A stretch of 17,493 nt of DNA. Source: Holophagaceae bacterium (GTDB lineage Bacteria > Acidobacteriota > Holophagae > Holophagales > Holophagaceae). The stretch covers positions 1 to 17,493 of the forward strand of contig JANXQX010000200.1 in assembly GCA_025353305.1 (NCBI GenBank), given 5' to 3'. The notes under the pieces were generated by a model. It saw nothing but the letters and a program-made list of their open reading frames with translations, ran no database searches and was not told the DNA's origin. Below, one piece after another: positions 1-7,566 of the stretch; within the stretch, counting starts at the first letter, position 1; each line of letters begins with the position of its first letter. The position numbers and the translations under genes were made by a program.

Positions 1-6
1 CAATTG

Positions 7-282
7 CTACAGATTCTGTCGGTGTCCGTTTTCGAGAAAATCGAGTTCCGGTGCGCCTTTGCCAAGGAGGAAATCCGGATCCGTGAAGATGCCTTCTCTA
101 ACCCATTGCCATTGTTCGACTTTTAACCGGACACTAGTAAATTCCAGCACAGCTTCATCGATCGCCAGGATGCTTCCAGTGATAACCGCAGACCTTCCGC
201 TGGCGGCTTCAGTGAGCGCGTCCGGAGTACAAAAGATCGGACAGAAATACACCAATGGATCACCCGGGGGCGTATCCAGCAT
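7..282 (-). CDS. Hypothetical protein, 91 aa, weak start
   Basis: I do not recognise this protein. The 91-residue frame reads like a soluble globular protein (mixed hydrophobic and acidic residues, VKVEQWQW-like strand segments, no signal peptide or membrane segment) and ends in a TAG at 7-9. The frame is closed by a stop at 298-300, so the ATG at 280-282 is nearly the only start, and no Shine-Dalgarno sequence precedes it. Codon use is less GC-biased than in the surrounding genes (for example TTT, ACT, AGT, AAA and TTA codons are frequent), which could mean recent acquisition, decay, or a non-coding frame. It lies in the same reading frame as the secreted-protein frame at 424-588 but is separated from it by two stops. 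It could be an intact small gene or the 3' fragment of a broken one. Confidence 0.35.
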   Translation of the reverse strand: MLDTPPGDPLVYFCPIFCTPDALTEAASGRSAVITGSILAIDEAVLEFTSVRLKVEQWQWVREGIFTDPDFLLGKGAPELDFLENGHRQNL

Positions 283-343
283 GGGGTGGACGAACCATTA
301 CGCAAGGCCCATTCCTGTGTTTGTCCAGCAGGGGTCGCGGGGA

Positions 344-423
344 TCAGAAATGCCACCCGAGACTGGCCTGGACACTGTTGCCATCGTAGGTATTGCCAAC
401 GCTGCTGACCATATAACGGGGCC
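344..423 (-). pseudogene. Possible outer-membrane beta-barrel C-terminal remnant
   Basis: On the minus strand this frame reads about 25 residues ending VQASLGWHF followed by TGA (344-346). Residues at positions -1, -3, -5, -7 and -9 from the end are F, W, L, A and V, the alternating hydrophobic pattern with terminal Phe that the BAM complex recognises in outer-membrane proteins. It sits directly downstream of a signal-peptide-bearing frame (424-588) but shifted relative to it. One explanation is an outer-membrane-protein gene whose barrel was deleted; chance is the alternative. There is no start codon or ribosome site of its own. Confidence 0.25.
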
Positions 424-588
424 TCAATGTTCACGCGATTCGGGAGTTTTTTCAGGTTCCTTTTCCTGGGCTTTTTCCAGGGTCACCGCAGGTGCCTGCT
501 CAGCTGGCTTCGGGGCTGGTTCCTGGGCCGAGAGCGAGGCACAGGCCAGGGCCACGGACAGCAAGAACAAAGACCGGTCGCGAGGCAT
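424..588 (-). CDS. Small secreted protein, 54 aa, possibly the 5' remnant of an outer-membrane-protein gene
   Basis: Starting at the ATG at 588, which has a well-placed GGAG seven bases upstream, the frame encodes a basic N-terminus (MPRDR), a hydrophobic core (SLFLLSVALACASLSA) and a signal-peptidase-I-like site before Gln-Glu. The mature part is short and rich in Pro, Glu, Lys and Ala, like the linker that often follows the signal peptide of Gram-negative envelope proteins. It stops at TGA 424-426. Immediately after, in another frame, is a peptide with the pattern of a beta-barrel C-terminus (see 344-423). The gene may therefore be a truncated relic rather than a genuine 54-residue protein. 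It is divergent from the rsmH-type gene. No function is assigned. Confidence 0.45.
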   Translation of the reverse strand: MPRDRSLFLLSVALACASLSAQEPAPKPAEQAPAVTLEKAQEKEPEKTPESREH

Positions 589-671
589 GGTAGCTCCAGA
601 AAACGGGTTTGTTGAATACGGGCGACGGAGTGCATACGCAGGAGCCATGCCTGTGGTTGAGCGGGGCCATA

Positions 672-712
672 CCGGGAAGCGGCTCCCGGCTTGGCGGCGG
701 TGCTATCGCCGC
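672..712 (+). other. Two adjacent hairpins upstream of the rsmH-type gene
   Basis: CCGGGA (672-677) pairs with TCCCGG (684-689) across a 6-nt loop, and GCGGCG (694-699) pairs with CGCCGC (707-712) across a 7-nt loop. They lie 27-67 nt before the preferred ATG at 739 and cover the alternative TTG start at 691, which argues against that start. They could be 5'-UTR structure or simply GC-rich chance pairing. Confidence 0.3.
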
Positions 713-738
713 TCCCCGCCCTGGGCGACAATCACCCC

Positions 739-1794
739 ATGGCCGATGAGAAATCCCAGTGGAAGCGGCGGGTGCGCTACAAGGGCAGCAACCCGCGCCG
801 ATTCCAGGACAAATACAAAGAATTTGATTCCGATGTGCATTCCGATGAGATGCAAAAGGTCCGGGCGCGGGGCCACACGCCTGCGGGCACACACCGTCCC
901 ATCTGCGTGCGCGAAATCCTGGAGATTCTCGCGCCACAGCCCGGCGAGACGGGCCTTGACGCCACCTTGGGCTTCGGTGGCCACGCATCGGAAATCCTGC
1001 CGCATCTCCTGCCGGGCGGCCGGCTTTTCGCGTTGGACGTGGACCCCATCGAACTGCCCCGAACAGAGGCCCGGCTGCGCACTGCGGGTTTCGGCGAGGA
1101 CGTGCTGGTGGTGCGCCGCATCAACTTCGCGGGGTTGCCGCATCTGCGCCATGAAATCGGCGAAGGTCTTGATTTTGTGCTGGCGGATCTCGGCGTCTCC
1201 TCCATGCAGATCGACAACCCTGCCCGCGGCTTCACCTACAAGGCCGAAGGCCCCCTGGATCTGCGCCTCAATCCCCAACGGGGGCGACCTGCATCGGCGC
1301 TGCTGCAAAGTCTCGGTGAAGACGAACTGGCTCGCCTGTTCGTCGAGAACGCCGATGAGCCCCATGCCTTGACCCTCGCCCAGGCCATCCTGGCGGCGGG
1401 CGAGGATCACCCCATCGCCACCACCACCCAATTGGCGAACCTGGTGCGGGCCGTGGTGAAGGCGACATGTCCAGCGGAGTCGCTTGATGAAGAGACCCGG
1501 GTGACCCTCCAACGAACTTTCCAGGCCCTGCGCATCGCCGTGAATGATGAATTCCAGGTACTCGACCAGTTCCTGGCCCACCTGCCCGGCTGCCTCAAGG
1601 CCGGTGCCCGCGTCGCCATCCTGAGTTTTCATTCCGGCGAAGACCGCCGCGTCAAGAAAGCCTTCCAGCAGGGGCTCCGGGATGGCGTCTACACCCGCAT
1701 CGCCCCAGAACCGATTCGCCCCAGCTTTGAGGAGCGCCGGGAGAATCCGAGATCCTCGTCCGCCAAACTGAGGTGGGCCATAAAAGCCAGATAG
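739..1794 (+). CDS. rsmH: RsmH-family rRNA (cytosine-N4)-methyltransferase with N-terminal extension
   Basis: RsmH (MraW) uses S-adenosylmethionine to methylate N4 of C1402 in 16S rRNA at the ribosomal P site. Family motifs are in order: the SAM-binding segment LDATLGFGGHASEIL, the LDVDP strand end, DLGVSSMQIDNPARGF followed by GPLDLRL, TFQALRIAVNDE, ILSFHSGEDRRVKKAF and the C-terminal PRSSSAKLRWA. Two points are unusual. About 55 residues rich in Arg and Lys (QWKRRVRYKGSNPRRF...) precede the HRPICV motif that normally lies near the N-terminus, and the usual SFHSLED reads SFHSGED. The gene is not in a dcw cluster (no ftsL, ftsI or mraZ), so it may be a second, paralogous RsmH subfamily rather than the classical enzyme. 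I prefer the ATG at 739. A TTG at 691 would add 16 residues, but that region is hairpin-forming and neither start has a clear Shine-Dalgarno sequence. The gene is convergent with the aldo/keto reductase, only 12 nt apart. Confidence 0.88.
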   Translation: MADEKSQWKRRVRYKGSNPRRFQDKYKEFDSDVHSDEMQKVRARGHTPAGTHRPICVREILEILAPQPGETGLDATLGFGGHASEILPHLLPGGRLFALDVDPIELPRTEARLRTAGFGEDVLVVRRINFAGLPHLRHEIGEGLDFVLADLGVSSMQIDNPARGFTYKAEGPLDLRLNPQRGRPASALLQSLGEDELARLFVENADEPHALTLAQAILAAGEDHPIATTTQLANLVRAVVKATCPAESLDEETRVTLQRTFQALRIAVNDEFQVLDQFLAHLPGCLKAGARVAILSFHSGEDRRVKKAFQQGLRDGVYTRIAPEPIRPSFEERRENPRSSSAKLRWAIKAR

Positions 1795-1806
1795 CGGCGC
1801 AGGCCA

Positions 1807-2844
1807 TCACTTCCGTCTGAAGGTGAGGCTTTGTTCTGCGACGGGTTTCGCCCTGGCTTCGATGGCGGCGAGCTGGGCTTCGTTGAAGGGGCGGAAGCCC
1901 CGGGCGATGGCCACATTTTCCTCAAGCTGGGCGATGGTGTCGCACCCGATGATCACGGTGGAGAAGGGGAAGCTCAGCACATAGCGCATGGCCTCCTGCA
2001 TGCTCAGGGTGCCGGGCATGAGCTTCATCGGGGTGGTCTGTTGTTCGGGGGGTGGCGGCTTGAAGGTGTTGAGCAGGCGGGAGCGGGCGGGCACCTTCAT
2101 CCCGATGATGCCCATCTCCTTTTCCACGGCGTAGGAGAGCAGCTTGCGGAAGCTCAGGTGCTGGGGATCCGCCGCATTGAAAGCCATGAGTACAGTGTCG
2201 AAGGGGAAACGGCGGATGCCTTCCATCAGCACATCCGGATCCGCATGGCCCGTGAGCCCCAGGTACCGCACCAGGCCCTGTTCGCGGGCCTTCAGGAAGG
2301 CTTCTAATGCGCCACCTTTCGCGCAGACCTTCTCCACGTCGTCCATGCTCTGCATGTTGTGCAGCTGCCAAAGGTCCAGGCGATCGGTTTCCAACAGCTT
2401 CAGGGAGATTTCCAGGTTGCGCAGCGAACCATCCCGGGTGCGTTCGTGGGTCTTGGAGGCCAGGAAGACTTCGTTCCGGCGCTTTTTCACCACCTGGCCG
2501 ATGTAGCGCTCGCTCCAACGGCCATCGCCACCGTAGCGGGCGGAGGTGTCGATGTAGTTCACGCCGAGATCGATGGCCCGCTCGATGAGTGGAATTGCCA
2601 CTGCCTCGTTTTCGGGCTTCTCGATGCTGGCCTGGCCGCCCAGGCTGAAGATCCCCACGAGATGGCCCGTGCGGCCCAGATTGCGCGTGGGCATGGCCTG
2701 GGCCGTACGAGTGTTGTGGGGCAGTGGTGGTTTGGAAACCGTCATTGGGGCCTCCCGTCCTTCCAGTCTGGAAACCAGGAGTCCCGCAGCCGCGGCCGCT
2801 CCCAAATGAATAAGTTCACGTCGTCCAAGCCCGCTTTCCGCCAT
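1807..2844 (-). CDS. Aldo/keto reductase with N-terminal export-like segment
   Basis: This 345-residue protein belongs to the NAD(P)H-dependent aldo/keto reductase superfamily, which reduces carbonyl substrates in a TIM barrel. The catalytic tetrad is visible: Asp99 and Tyr104 in YIDTSARYG, Lys131 in LASKTHER and His162 in LWQLHN. A cofactor-binding region near the C-terminus reads STVIIGCDTIAQLEENVA. The N-terminus GRRELIHLGAAAAAGLL has a twin arginine followed by a hydrophobic stretch and resembles a Tat signal, as in Tat-exported oxidoreductases predicted in many bacteria, so the enzyme may be periplasmic; NADPH supply there would then be a question. The ATG at 2844 has GGAGG five bases upstream. 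The physiological substrate cannot be read from sequence. An operator-like inverted repeat lies just upstream (2862-2898). Confidence 0.92.
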   Translation of the reverse strand: MAESGLGRRELIHLGAAAAAGLLVSRLEGREAPMTVSKPPLPHNTRTAQAMPTRNLGRTGHLVGIFSLGGQASIEKPENEAVAIPLIERAIDLGVNYIDTSARYGGDGRWSERYIGQVVKKRRNEVFLASKTHERTRDGSLRNLEISLKLLETDRLDLWQLHNMQSMDDVEKVCAKGGALEAFLKAREQGLVRYLGLTGHADPDVLMEGIRRFPFDTVLMAFNAADPQHLSFRKLLSYAVEKEMGIIGMKVPARSRLLNTFKPPPPEQQTTPMKLMPGTLSMQEAMRYVLSFPFSTVIIGCDTIAQLEENVAIARGFRPFNEAQLAAIEARAKPVAEQSLTFRRK

Positions 2845-2861
2845 GGGAGCCTCCGCTTCGA

Positions 2862-2898
2862 TGGAGTATCACGCCAAATCCGAGCCCCGAATACTCCA
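2862..2898 (-). promoter_or_regulatory. Operator-like inverted repeat before the aldo/keto reductase
   Basis: TGGAGTAT (2862-2869) and ATACTCCA (2891-2898) form a perfect 8-bp inverted repeat with a 21-nt spacer, 18-54 nt upstream of the reductase start. A further GGAGTAT half-site occurs at 2980-2986. Two-turn spacing and repetition of the half-site are typical of a dimeric repressor or activator site. No regulator gene for it is visible in the window. Confidence 0.35.
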
Positions 2899-2991
2899 CT
2901 TTGAGCGCCGAGGTTTTCCGTTGATTCCGCAGATGAAGAACTCTCGCAGCGGTCACCGTGTGAACGGAGCAGCCTGGGGGGAGTATGGGGA

Positions 2992-3029
2992 ACCGCCCCG
3001 GGCCTGGTCGTCTTTCGGCTTAGGGCGGT
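2992..3029 (-). terminator. Possible hairpin at the end of gltB
   Basis: ACCGCCC (2992-2998) pairs with GGGCGGT (3023-3029), the latter touching the gltB stop codon at 3029-3031. The loop is long (24 nt) and no T-run follows, so a rho-independent terminator is only weakly supported. The rest of 2845-3028 holds the reductase regulatory region. Confidence 0.2.
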
Positions 3030-6000
3030 CAATGCACCATGGCCAGCGGAATATAAGGTGCAAAGGCTTCCAGGGTCGGCTCCCAGGACTCAAGAAGAGA
3101 CAGGGCGGTCCTGCTTTCAGTGGCCTCCGCATAGCTCGCCAGGAGTTCCCGGAATTCCTTTTCCTGATCAGCGTTCCAGGTCGCGGCGTTCAGGTATTCA
3201 CGGTTCACATTCGCATCCTGGTCCCGGCGGAGGTAGAGGATGCCGCCGGTCATGCCCGCGCCCACGTTCGAGTGAACCCTGCCGAGGATGGCCACGGTGC
3301 CCCGGGTCATGTACTCGCAGCAATGATGACCTGTGCCTTCGACAACAGCGACGGCCCCGCTGTTGCGGACCGCGAAACGATCTCCAGCCAGTCCGTGGAC
3401 ATACAGTGTTCCGCCCGTGGCGCCGTAGAGGGCCCCATTCCCGATGATGGCGTTCTCCTCCGGCGGGTAGGCGCAGGCTGGATGCGGGCGGATGACCACC
3501 GTTCCGCCGGACATGGATTTGCACACCGAATCGTTGGCTTCCCCGCGCAACCGGACGATGAGGCCGTCCACCAGGAAGGCCCCGAAGCCTTGGCCCGCGC
3601 TGCCCAGGAAATCCAGATGGATCCGCCCTTCGAAAGACGGTTCCGGTTCCGCTCCCAGCGACTGCATGCGCTGTTCGTGGATCCTCCGGGCGATCCCGCC
3701 GGACAGCGAGGCAAGGACACCCCGGTCCGCCGTGGTAATGGCATAGGCCAAGTGAAGCGTTCCGGATTCCGTGAGCACGCTCCGGGCGTCGTCCAGAATG
3801 CGCTGGTTCAGGTCTCCCACGCCCTCTGCCACATGAGGGGGCACGGGGCCTGTGGATGGGGCCGGAGCGGCCAGGAAGGCCTGGAGATCCAGCTTCCGGT
3901 CATGGACGAAGCGCGCGTGATCAGGTGCCACCATGAGGAGGTCGGTGCGGTCCCTCGATGCCTGGATATCCGTCAGGCCCAATGAGGCGAGGTGGCGGCG
4001 CACGTCCTCGGCCAGATGGATGAGGATGCGCTGCACCTGATCCTTCGACCCGGTGTACCGGGCCTTGAATTTTGGATCGTGGGTCGCGATGCCCGCGGGG
4101 CAGGTGTTCTTCTCGCAGATCCGGGCCATGATGCACCCTTCGGCCACCAGCAGGAGCTTGCCGAATTCAAAGCCTTCGGCGCCGAGAATGGCAGCCGTAA
4201 CCACGTCCTTGCCGGTGAGCAGCCCGCCATCCACCCGGAGTTCGATCTGATCCCTCATCCTGTTGTCCTGAAGACCGCGGTGGGCTTCGATAAGACCGAA
4301 CTCCCACGGGAGTCCGGCATGCTTCATGGAACCCAGGGTGGCGGCGCCGGTGCCGCCATCGCCACCAGAGATGTGGATGATGTCGGCCCCGGCCTTGGCC
4401 ACGCCCACCGCGATGGTGCCGATGCCTGTTCCCGACACCAGCTTCACGCTGATCTTCGCCGCGGGGTGCACCTGCCTCAGCTCGTAGATGAGCTCCTTCA
4501 GATCCTCGATGCTGTAGACGTCGTGGAGGGGAGGCGGCGAGATGAGGTCCACATGGGGGAAGGAATGGCGGGCCCGCGCGATCTCGGCGTCCACTTTCAC
4601 ACTCATGAGCTGACCGCCTTCACCGGGTTTGGCGCCCTGGGCGACCTTGATCTGAAGTTCGCGCCCGGACACCAGGTATTCCGCGGTGACGCCGAACCGC
4701 GCGGAGGCCACCTGTTTGGTCGAGGCGGTGATGCCTTCCGTCCAGTAGAAGGGGTTCTCCCCGCCTTCACCGCTATTGCTCCGGCCGCCGAGTTCCGCCA
4801 TGGCGAGGATCACGTCCCGCTGGCTTTCCGCGCTTACGGCGCCGAAGGACATCGCCCCGGCCCCGAAACGCGCGAGGACAGCTTCCCTTGGTTCTACCCG
4901 GTCCAACGGAAGGGGCTCTGCGGCCGTCCTGAAGGCGAGCAGGTGCCGCACGCTGATGGGTTCATCCTCCTTCAGGGAGACCAGGTATTCCTGGTAGAGG
5001 CGCGCCGCTTCGGCATCCTCGGGTGCTTCCTTGACCAGCCTGTGGACCAGTCTCGCCCGGGCCGATGTCAACGCGTGTTTCTCGCCCTCGGTTCCCTTGG
5101 CGTGCTCCCTGAACTGATGGGTGTGGAGGAGTCTCTCCTTGAAGGACGGTTCGGCCGCGAGGCTCGTTTTCAGAAGGATGTCCTCCGCGAGTTCGTCATA
5201 ACCGATGCCACCCAGGGGACTGGCCTTGCCGGGGAAGAAATTCGCCATCAACTCGACACCCAGGCCCACGGCCGTGAACAGTTTGGCGCTCATGTAGCTC
5301 TGGACCACCGAGATCCCGCTTTTCGACATGATCTTCAAGAGCCCCGACTCCAGGGCCTTCACGAGATTCCATTCGCGTTGGTCCAGACTCAGGTCCGCGA
5401 AACTCGGGTGGACATCGCCTCGCGCGATTTCCAGCGCGAGGTAGGGGCAGACCGCCGACGCGCCGAAGCTGATGAGAGCCGCGACATGGTGGGCGGTTCT
5501 CGCCTCGGCGGAATGGACCACGACCGAAGCGTTCAACCGCAAGCCGGAATCGTTGAGGGTCCGCACAACCGCCCGCAGCGCTATGAGGCTCGGAATCGGC
5601 GGAGCCTCCACTGACGCCATGGCATCGCTCAGGATGATGACGCTCGTTCCCGCTTCGACAGCCCGCAGAGCATCGCTGGACAAACGGTCGATGCTGGCCC
5701 GAAGCCCCGCTGCGCCAGCCTCTCGGTCGAAAACCATGGGGAAGCTCTTGGGAATGATGTGGGATTCAGAGGGCCGCATGGCCTGCATCCGCTCGATGAA
5801 CCGCATCTGGCCGAGGGTAAGGATGGGCCTCGGGAGTTCAAGCGCCTCGGAAAAAGGCACCAGATCCTTGGCGAAGAAAATGTTCGGCCCCTTGCCCAGG
5901 AAGACCCGCAGGTCGGTGGTGCTGCCCTCGCGGATGTAGTCCAGGGGCGGATTCGTGACCTGGGCGAAGTGCTGGTAGAAATAGTCAAAGAAGGGTCGCG

Positions 6001-7411
6001 GCTCCGAGGAGAAGACATTCGGACGGGCGGTATCCCCCATGGAACCGATGGGTTCCTTCGCATGGGCGATCATGGGATACAACTGGCGGTCCAGTTCTTC
6101 CTGCGAGCAGGTGAACAGGTTCTTCCGGAAGTGGCTCACCGGCCCGGCGGCGGGCCCCTCTTCGGCAACGGATCCAATGGGGATGGTGCGGGGATCGAAG
6201 GCTGCATCCCGGTTCTCCCGGGAGCGCCCGGGATCGCGGAAATGCACTCGGCCGCTGTCGAGATCCAGCTTCACACCGGTGCCGGCATAGACGATCCCCT
6301 TCCGGCGGACGGTGGATTCAGCCACGGGGAAGGAGCCCGCTTCGGAGGAAAGGTAGAAGCGGTCGTCCGTCATGGTCCACCGGGCGGGACGGAAGCCGTT
6401 CCGGTCGAGTCTCGCCCCCACGGTGTTGCCGTCGGAATACATCACGATCGCGGGTCCATCCCAGGGTTCCATGGCCCGGCTCCAGAACTTGTAGAAGTCG
6501 GTCTGGGCGTCCGCGGGGGGCATCATGATGGCGAGCACGTCCTCCACGTGGGGGATGCTGCTGCGGTAGAGCAGGGCCTCGGCCATCTCGTTCAGGCTGC
6601 CGGAGTCGCTGATGGAGCCATGGGTCACGAGTTCATCGGCCCTCAGTCCGACGGACTTCTCCCGGGAGAAGGCCCGGGACCGGTTGCCCTTGATGGTGTT
6701 GATTTCGCCGTTGTGGGCGAGGAGGCGGAAGGGCTGGGCCCTGTCCCAGGCGGTGCGCGTGTTGGTGCTGAACCGGCGGTGGAACATGGCGAAACGCGAT
6801 TGGAAGGCTTCGTCCCGGAGGTCGGGATAGAACCGGTCCAGGTCCGCGGCCCGGGTCAACGCCTTGTAGACGATGGTCCGCGCTGAGAGCGAGGCGAAGA
6901 AGAACTGGCGGATGAACCCCAGCTTCGTGTGTTTGCTGCGCAGTACCTGCTTGGCCGAATTCAGGAGCTTGTCGAAGGAGGCGTCCGTGCGGCAGTGGCT
7001 CGGTCGGCGGAGGATCGCCTGCAGGAAGGCGGGCATGGTGGCGAGGCCTTCCTCGCCGAGCACGGACGAATCGATGGGAACGTGCCGGTAGCCTAGAATT
7101 TCAAGATCGAAGAAGGCGAAGGTGGATTCGAACACCGCCAATAGGCGCTGCATCCGGTCGTTGTCCTTGGTGATGAAGAGGCTGGCGACGGCGATTTCCC
7201 CGGGGGCGTACCCCAGGAGGCCGAAAGGAATGTCTGTCATGATGCCCGCGCCGTCCCCGGTGACTTTGTCCGCCCCGCAGCCGCCCCGATGCTCGACGCA
7301 GCGAAGGGCGTGGAGGGCGTTCTGGACGATGTCGTGGGACGCGGTTCCGGTACGGCTGGCGATAAAGCCCACGCCGCACGCGGAGTGCTCATCTTGGAAT
7401 GTGCTCGGCAC
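3029..7411 (-). CDS. gltB: Glutamate synthase large subunit (GltB / ferredoxin-type GOGAT)
   Basis: This protein makes two glutamates from glutamine and 2-oxoglutarate, completing the GS-GOGAT route of ammonium assimilation. With the GTG start at 7411 it has 1460 residues, normal for the family. Domains in order: a type-II glutamine amidotransferase beginning at Cys12 (ACGVGF, which becomes the N-terminal nucleophile after removal of an 11-residue propeptide), with RFSTNT and HNGEINTIKGN motifs; a central domain; an FMN-binding synthase domain (GAMSFGAVS near 850, IHISGGDGGTGA); a 3Fe-4S cysteine cluster CIMARICEKNTC near 1090; and a GXGXG beta-helix from about 1270. I prefer GTG 7411 over TTG 7444 because GGGGA lies six bases before it and a promoter -10 element overlaps the space after the TTG. 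No gltD (NADPH/FeS small subunit) is adjacent, so it may use ferredoxin or a distant gltD. The segment encoding the active-site Cys is duplicated at 9798-9825. Confidence 0.96.
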   Translation of the reverse strand: MPSTFQDEHSACGVGFIASRTGTASHDIVQNALHALRCVEHRGGCGADKVTGDGAGIMTDIPFGLLGYAPGEIAVASLFITKDNDRMQRLLAVFESTFAFFDLEILGYRHVPIDSSVLGEEGLATMPAFLQAILRRPSHCRTDASFDKLLNSAKQVLRSKHTKLGFIRQFFFASLSARTIVYKALTRAADLDRFYPDLRDEAFQSRFAMFHRRFSTNTRTAWDRAQPFRLLAHNGEINTIKGNRSRAFSREKSVGLRADELVTHGSISDSGSLNEMAEALLYRSSIPHVEDVLAIMMPPADAQTDFYKFWSRAMEPWDGPAIVMYSDGNTVGARLDRNGFRPARWTMTDDRFYLSSEAGSFPVAESTVRRKGIVYAGTGVKLDLDSGRVHFRDPGRSRENRDAAFDPRTIPIGSVAEEGPAAGPVSHFRKNLFTCSQEELDRQLYPMIAHAKEPIGSMGDTARPNVFSSEPRPFFDYFYQHFAQVTNPPLDYIREGSTTDLRVFLGKGPNIFFAKDLVPFSEALELPRPILTLGQMRFIERMQAMRPSESHIIPKSFPMVFDREAGAAGLRASIDRLSSDALRAVEAGTSVIILSDAMASVEAPPIPSLIALRAVVRTLNDSGLRLNASVVVHSAEARTAHHVAALISFGASAVCPYLALEIARGDVHPSFADLSLDQREWNLVKALESGLLKIMSKSGISVVQSYMSAKLFTAVGLGVELMANFFPGKASPLGGIGYDELAEDILLKTSLAAEPSFKERLLHTHQFREHAKGTEGEKHALTSARARLVHRLVKEAPEDAEAARLYQEYLVSLKEDEPISVRHLLAFRTAAEPLPLDRVEPREAVLARFGAGAMSFGAVSAESQRDVILAMAELGGRSNSGEGGENPFYWTEGITASTKQVASARFGVTAEYLVSGRELQIKVAQGAKPGEGGQLMSVKVDAEIARARHSFPHVDLISPPPLHDVYSIEDLKELIYELRQVHPAAKISVKLVSGTGIGTIAVGVAKAGADIIHISGGDGGTGAATLGSMKHAGLPWEFGLIEAHRGLQDNRMRDQIELRVDGGLLTGKDVVTAAILGAEGFEFGKLLLVAEGCIMARICEKNTCPAGIATHDPKFKARYTGSKDQVQRILIHLAEDVRRHLASLGLTDIQASRDRTDLLMVAPDHARFVHDRKLDLQAFLAAPAPSTGPVPPHVAEGVGDLNQRILDDARSVLTESGTLHLAYAITTADRGVLASLSGGIARRIHEQRMQSLGAEPEPSFEGRIHLDFLGSAGQGFGAFLVDGLIVRLRGEANDSVCKSMSGGTVVIRPHPACAYPPEENAIIGNGALYGATGGTLYVHGLAGDRFAVRNSGAVAVVEGTGHHCCEYMTRGTVAILGRVHSNVGAGMTGGILYLRRDQDANVNREYLNAATWNADQEKEFRELLASYAEATESRTALSLLESWEPTLEAFAPYIPLAMVH
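7353..7380. repeat. 28-bp repeat, copy 1 (inside gltB)
   Basis: This 28-base segment is identical, in the same orientation, to 9798-9825. Here it encodes on the minus strand the residues CGVGFIASR around the catalytic Cys of gltB. The match ends exactly at both sides (A versus G at the left, C versus G at the right), although a few more scattered matches exist to the left. Confidence 0.9.
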
Positions 7412-7433
7412 TGGAGGTCCCCGGGGATGCTGA

Positions 7434-7462
7434 ATTCTACCCAAAAAAGAGGGATCTGACGG
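7434..7462 (-). promoter_or_regulatory. Predicted gltB promoter
   Basis: On the minus strand a TAGAAT -10 box (7434-7439, one mismatch to TATAAT) follows a CCGTCA -35-like box (7457-7462) at a 17-nt spacing. Transcription would start about 20 nt before the GTG at 7411, giving a short leader that just contains the GGGGA ribosome site. The -35 box is poor, so an activator may be needed. Confidence 0.45.
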
Positions 7463-7531
7463 GAGGGGGGTGGGCCTTACAGGACCACACCACCGGATGG
7501 GTGGGTTTCTTTGCTCCGGATCTGTTGAATC

Positions 7532-7546
7532 TGCGAATAAATCGCA
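7532..7546. promoter_or_regulatory. Small AT-rich palindrome in the gltB/lipoprotein divergent region
   Basis: TGCGA-ATAAA-TCGCA is a perfect 5-bp inverted repeat in the locally AT-rich stretch between the two divergent genes. It could be an operator for either gene. The short arms make chance occurrence quite possible. Confidence 0.2.
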
Positions 7547-7566
7547 AAATCGTCATGCCATCCACA

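Noticed and set aside
447..452. A6 run in the small secreted-protein frame as a programmed -1 frameshift site
   Set aside because: A -1 shift there meets a stop within a few codons, before the beta-barrel-like tail, and the heptamer phase does not fit the canonical A-AAA-AAC arrangement.
59..1372. Long plus-strand open frame (about 437 codons) over the left edge and rsmH-type gene
   Set aside because: It overlaps the well-supported rsmH-type gene in another frame, has no ribosome site and reads as low-complexity Arg/Ser/Ala-rich sequence typical of a GC-rich shadow frame.
3992..5614. 540-codon plus-strand open frame opposite gltB
   Set aside because: It is antisense to gltB coding sequence and open only because of the third-position GC of gltB; its peptide resembles no protein and is rich in His/Gly/Asp.
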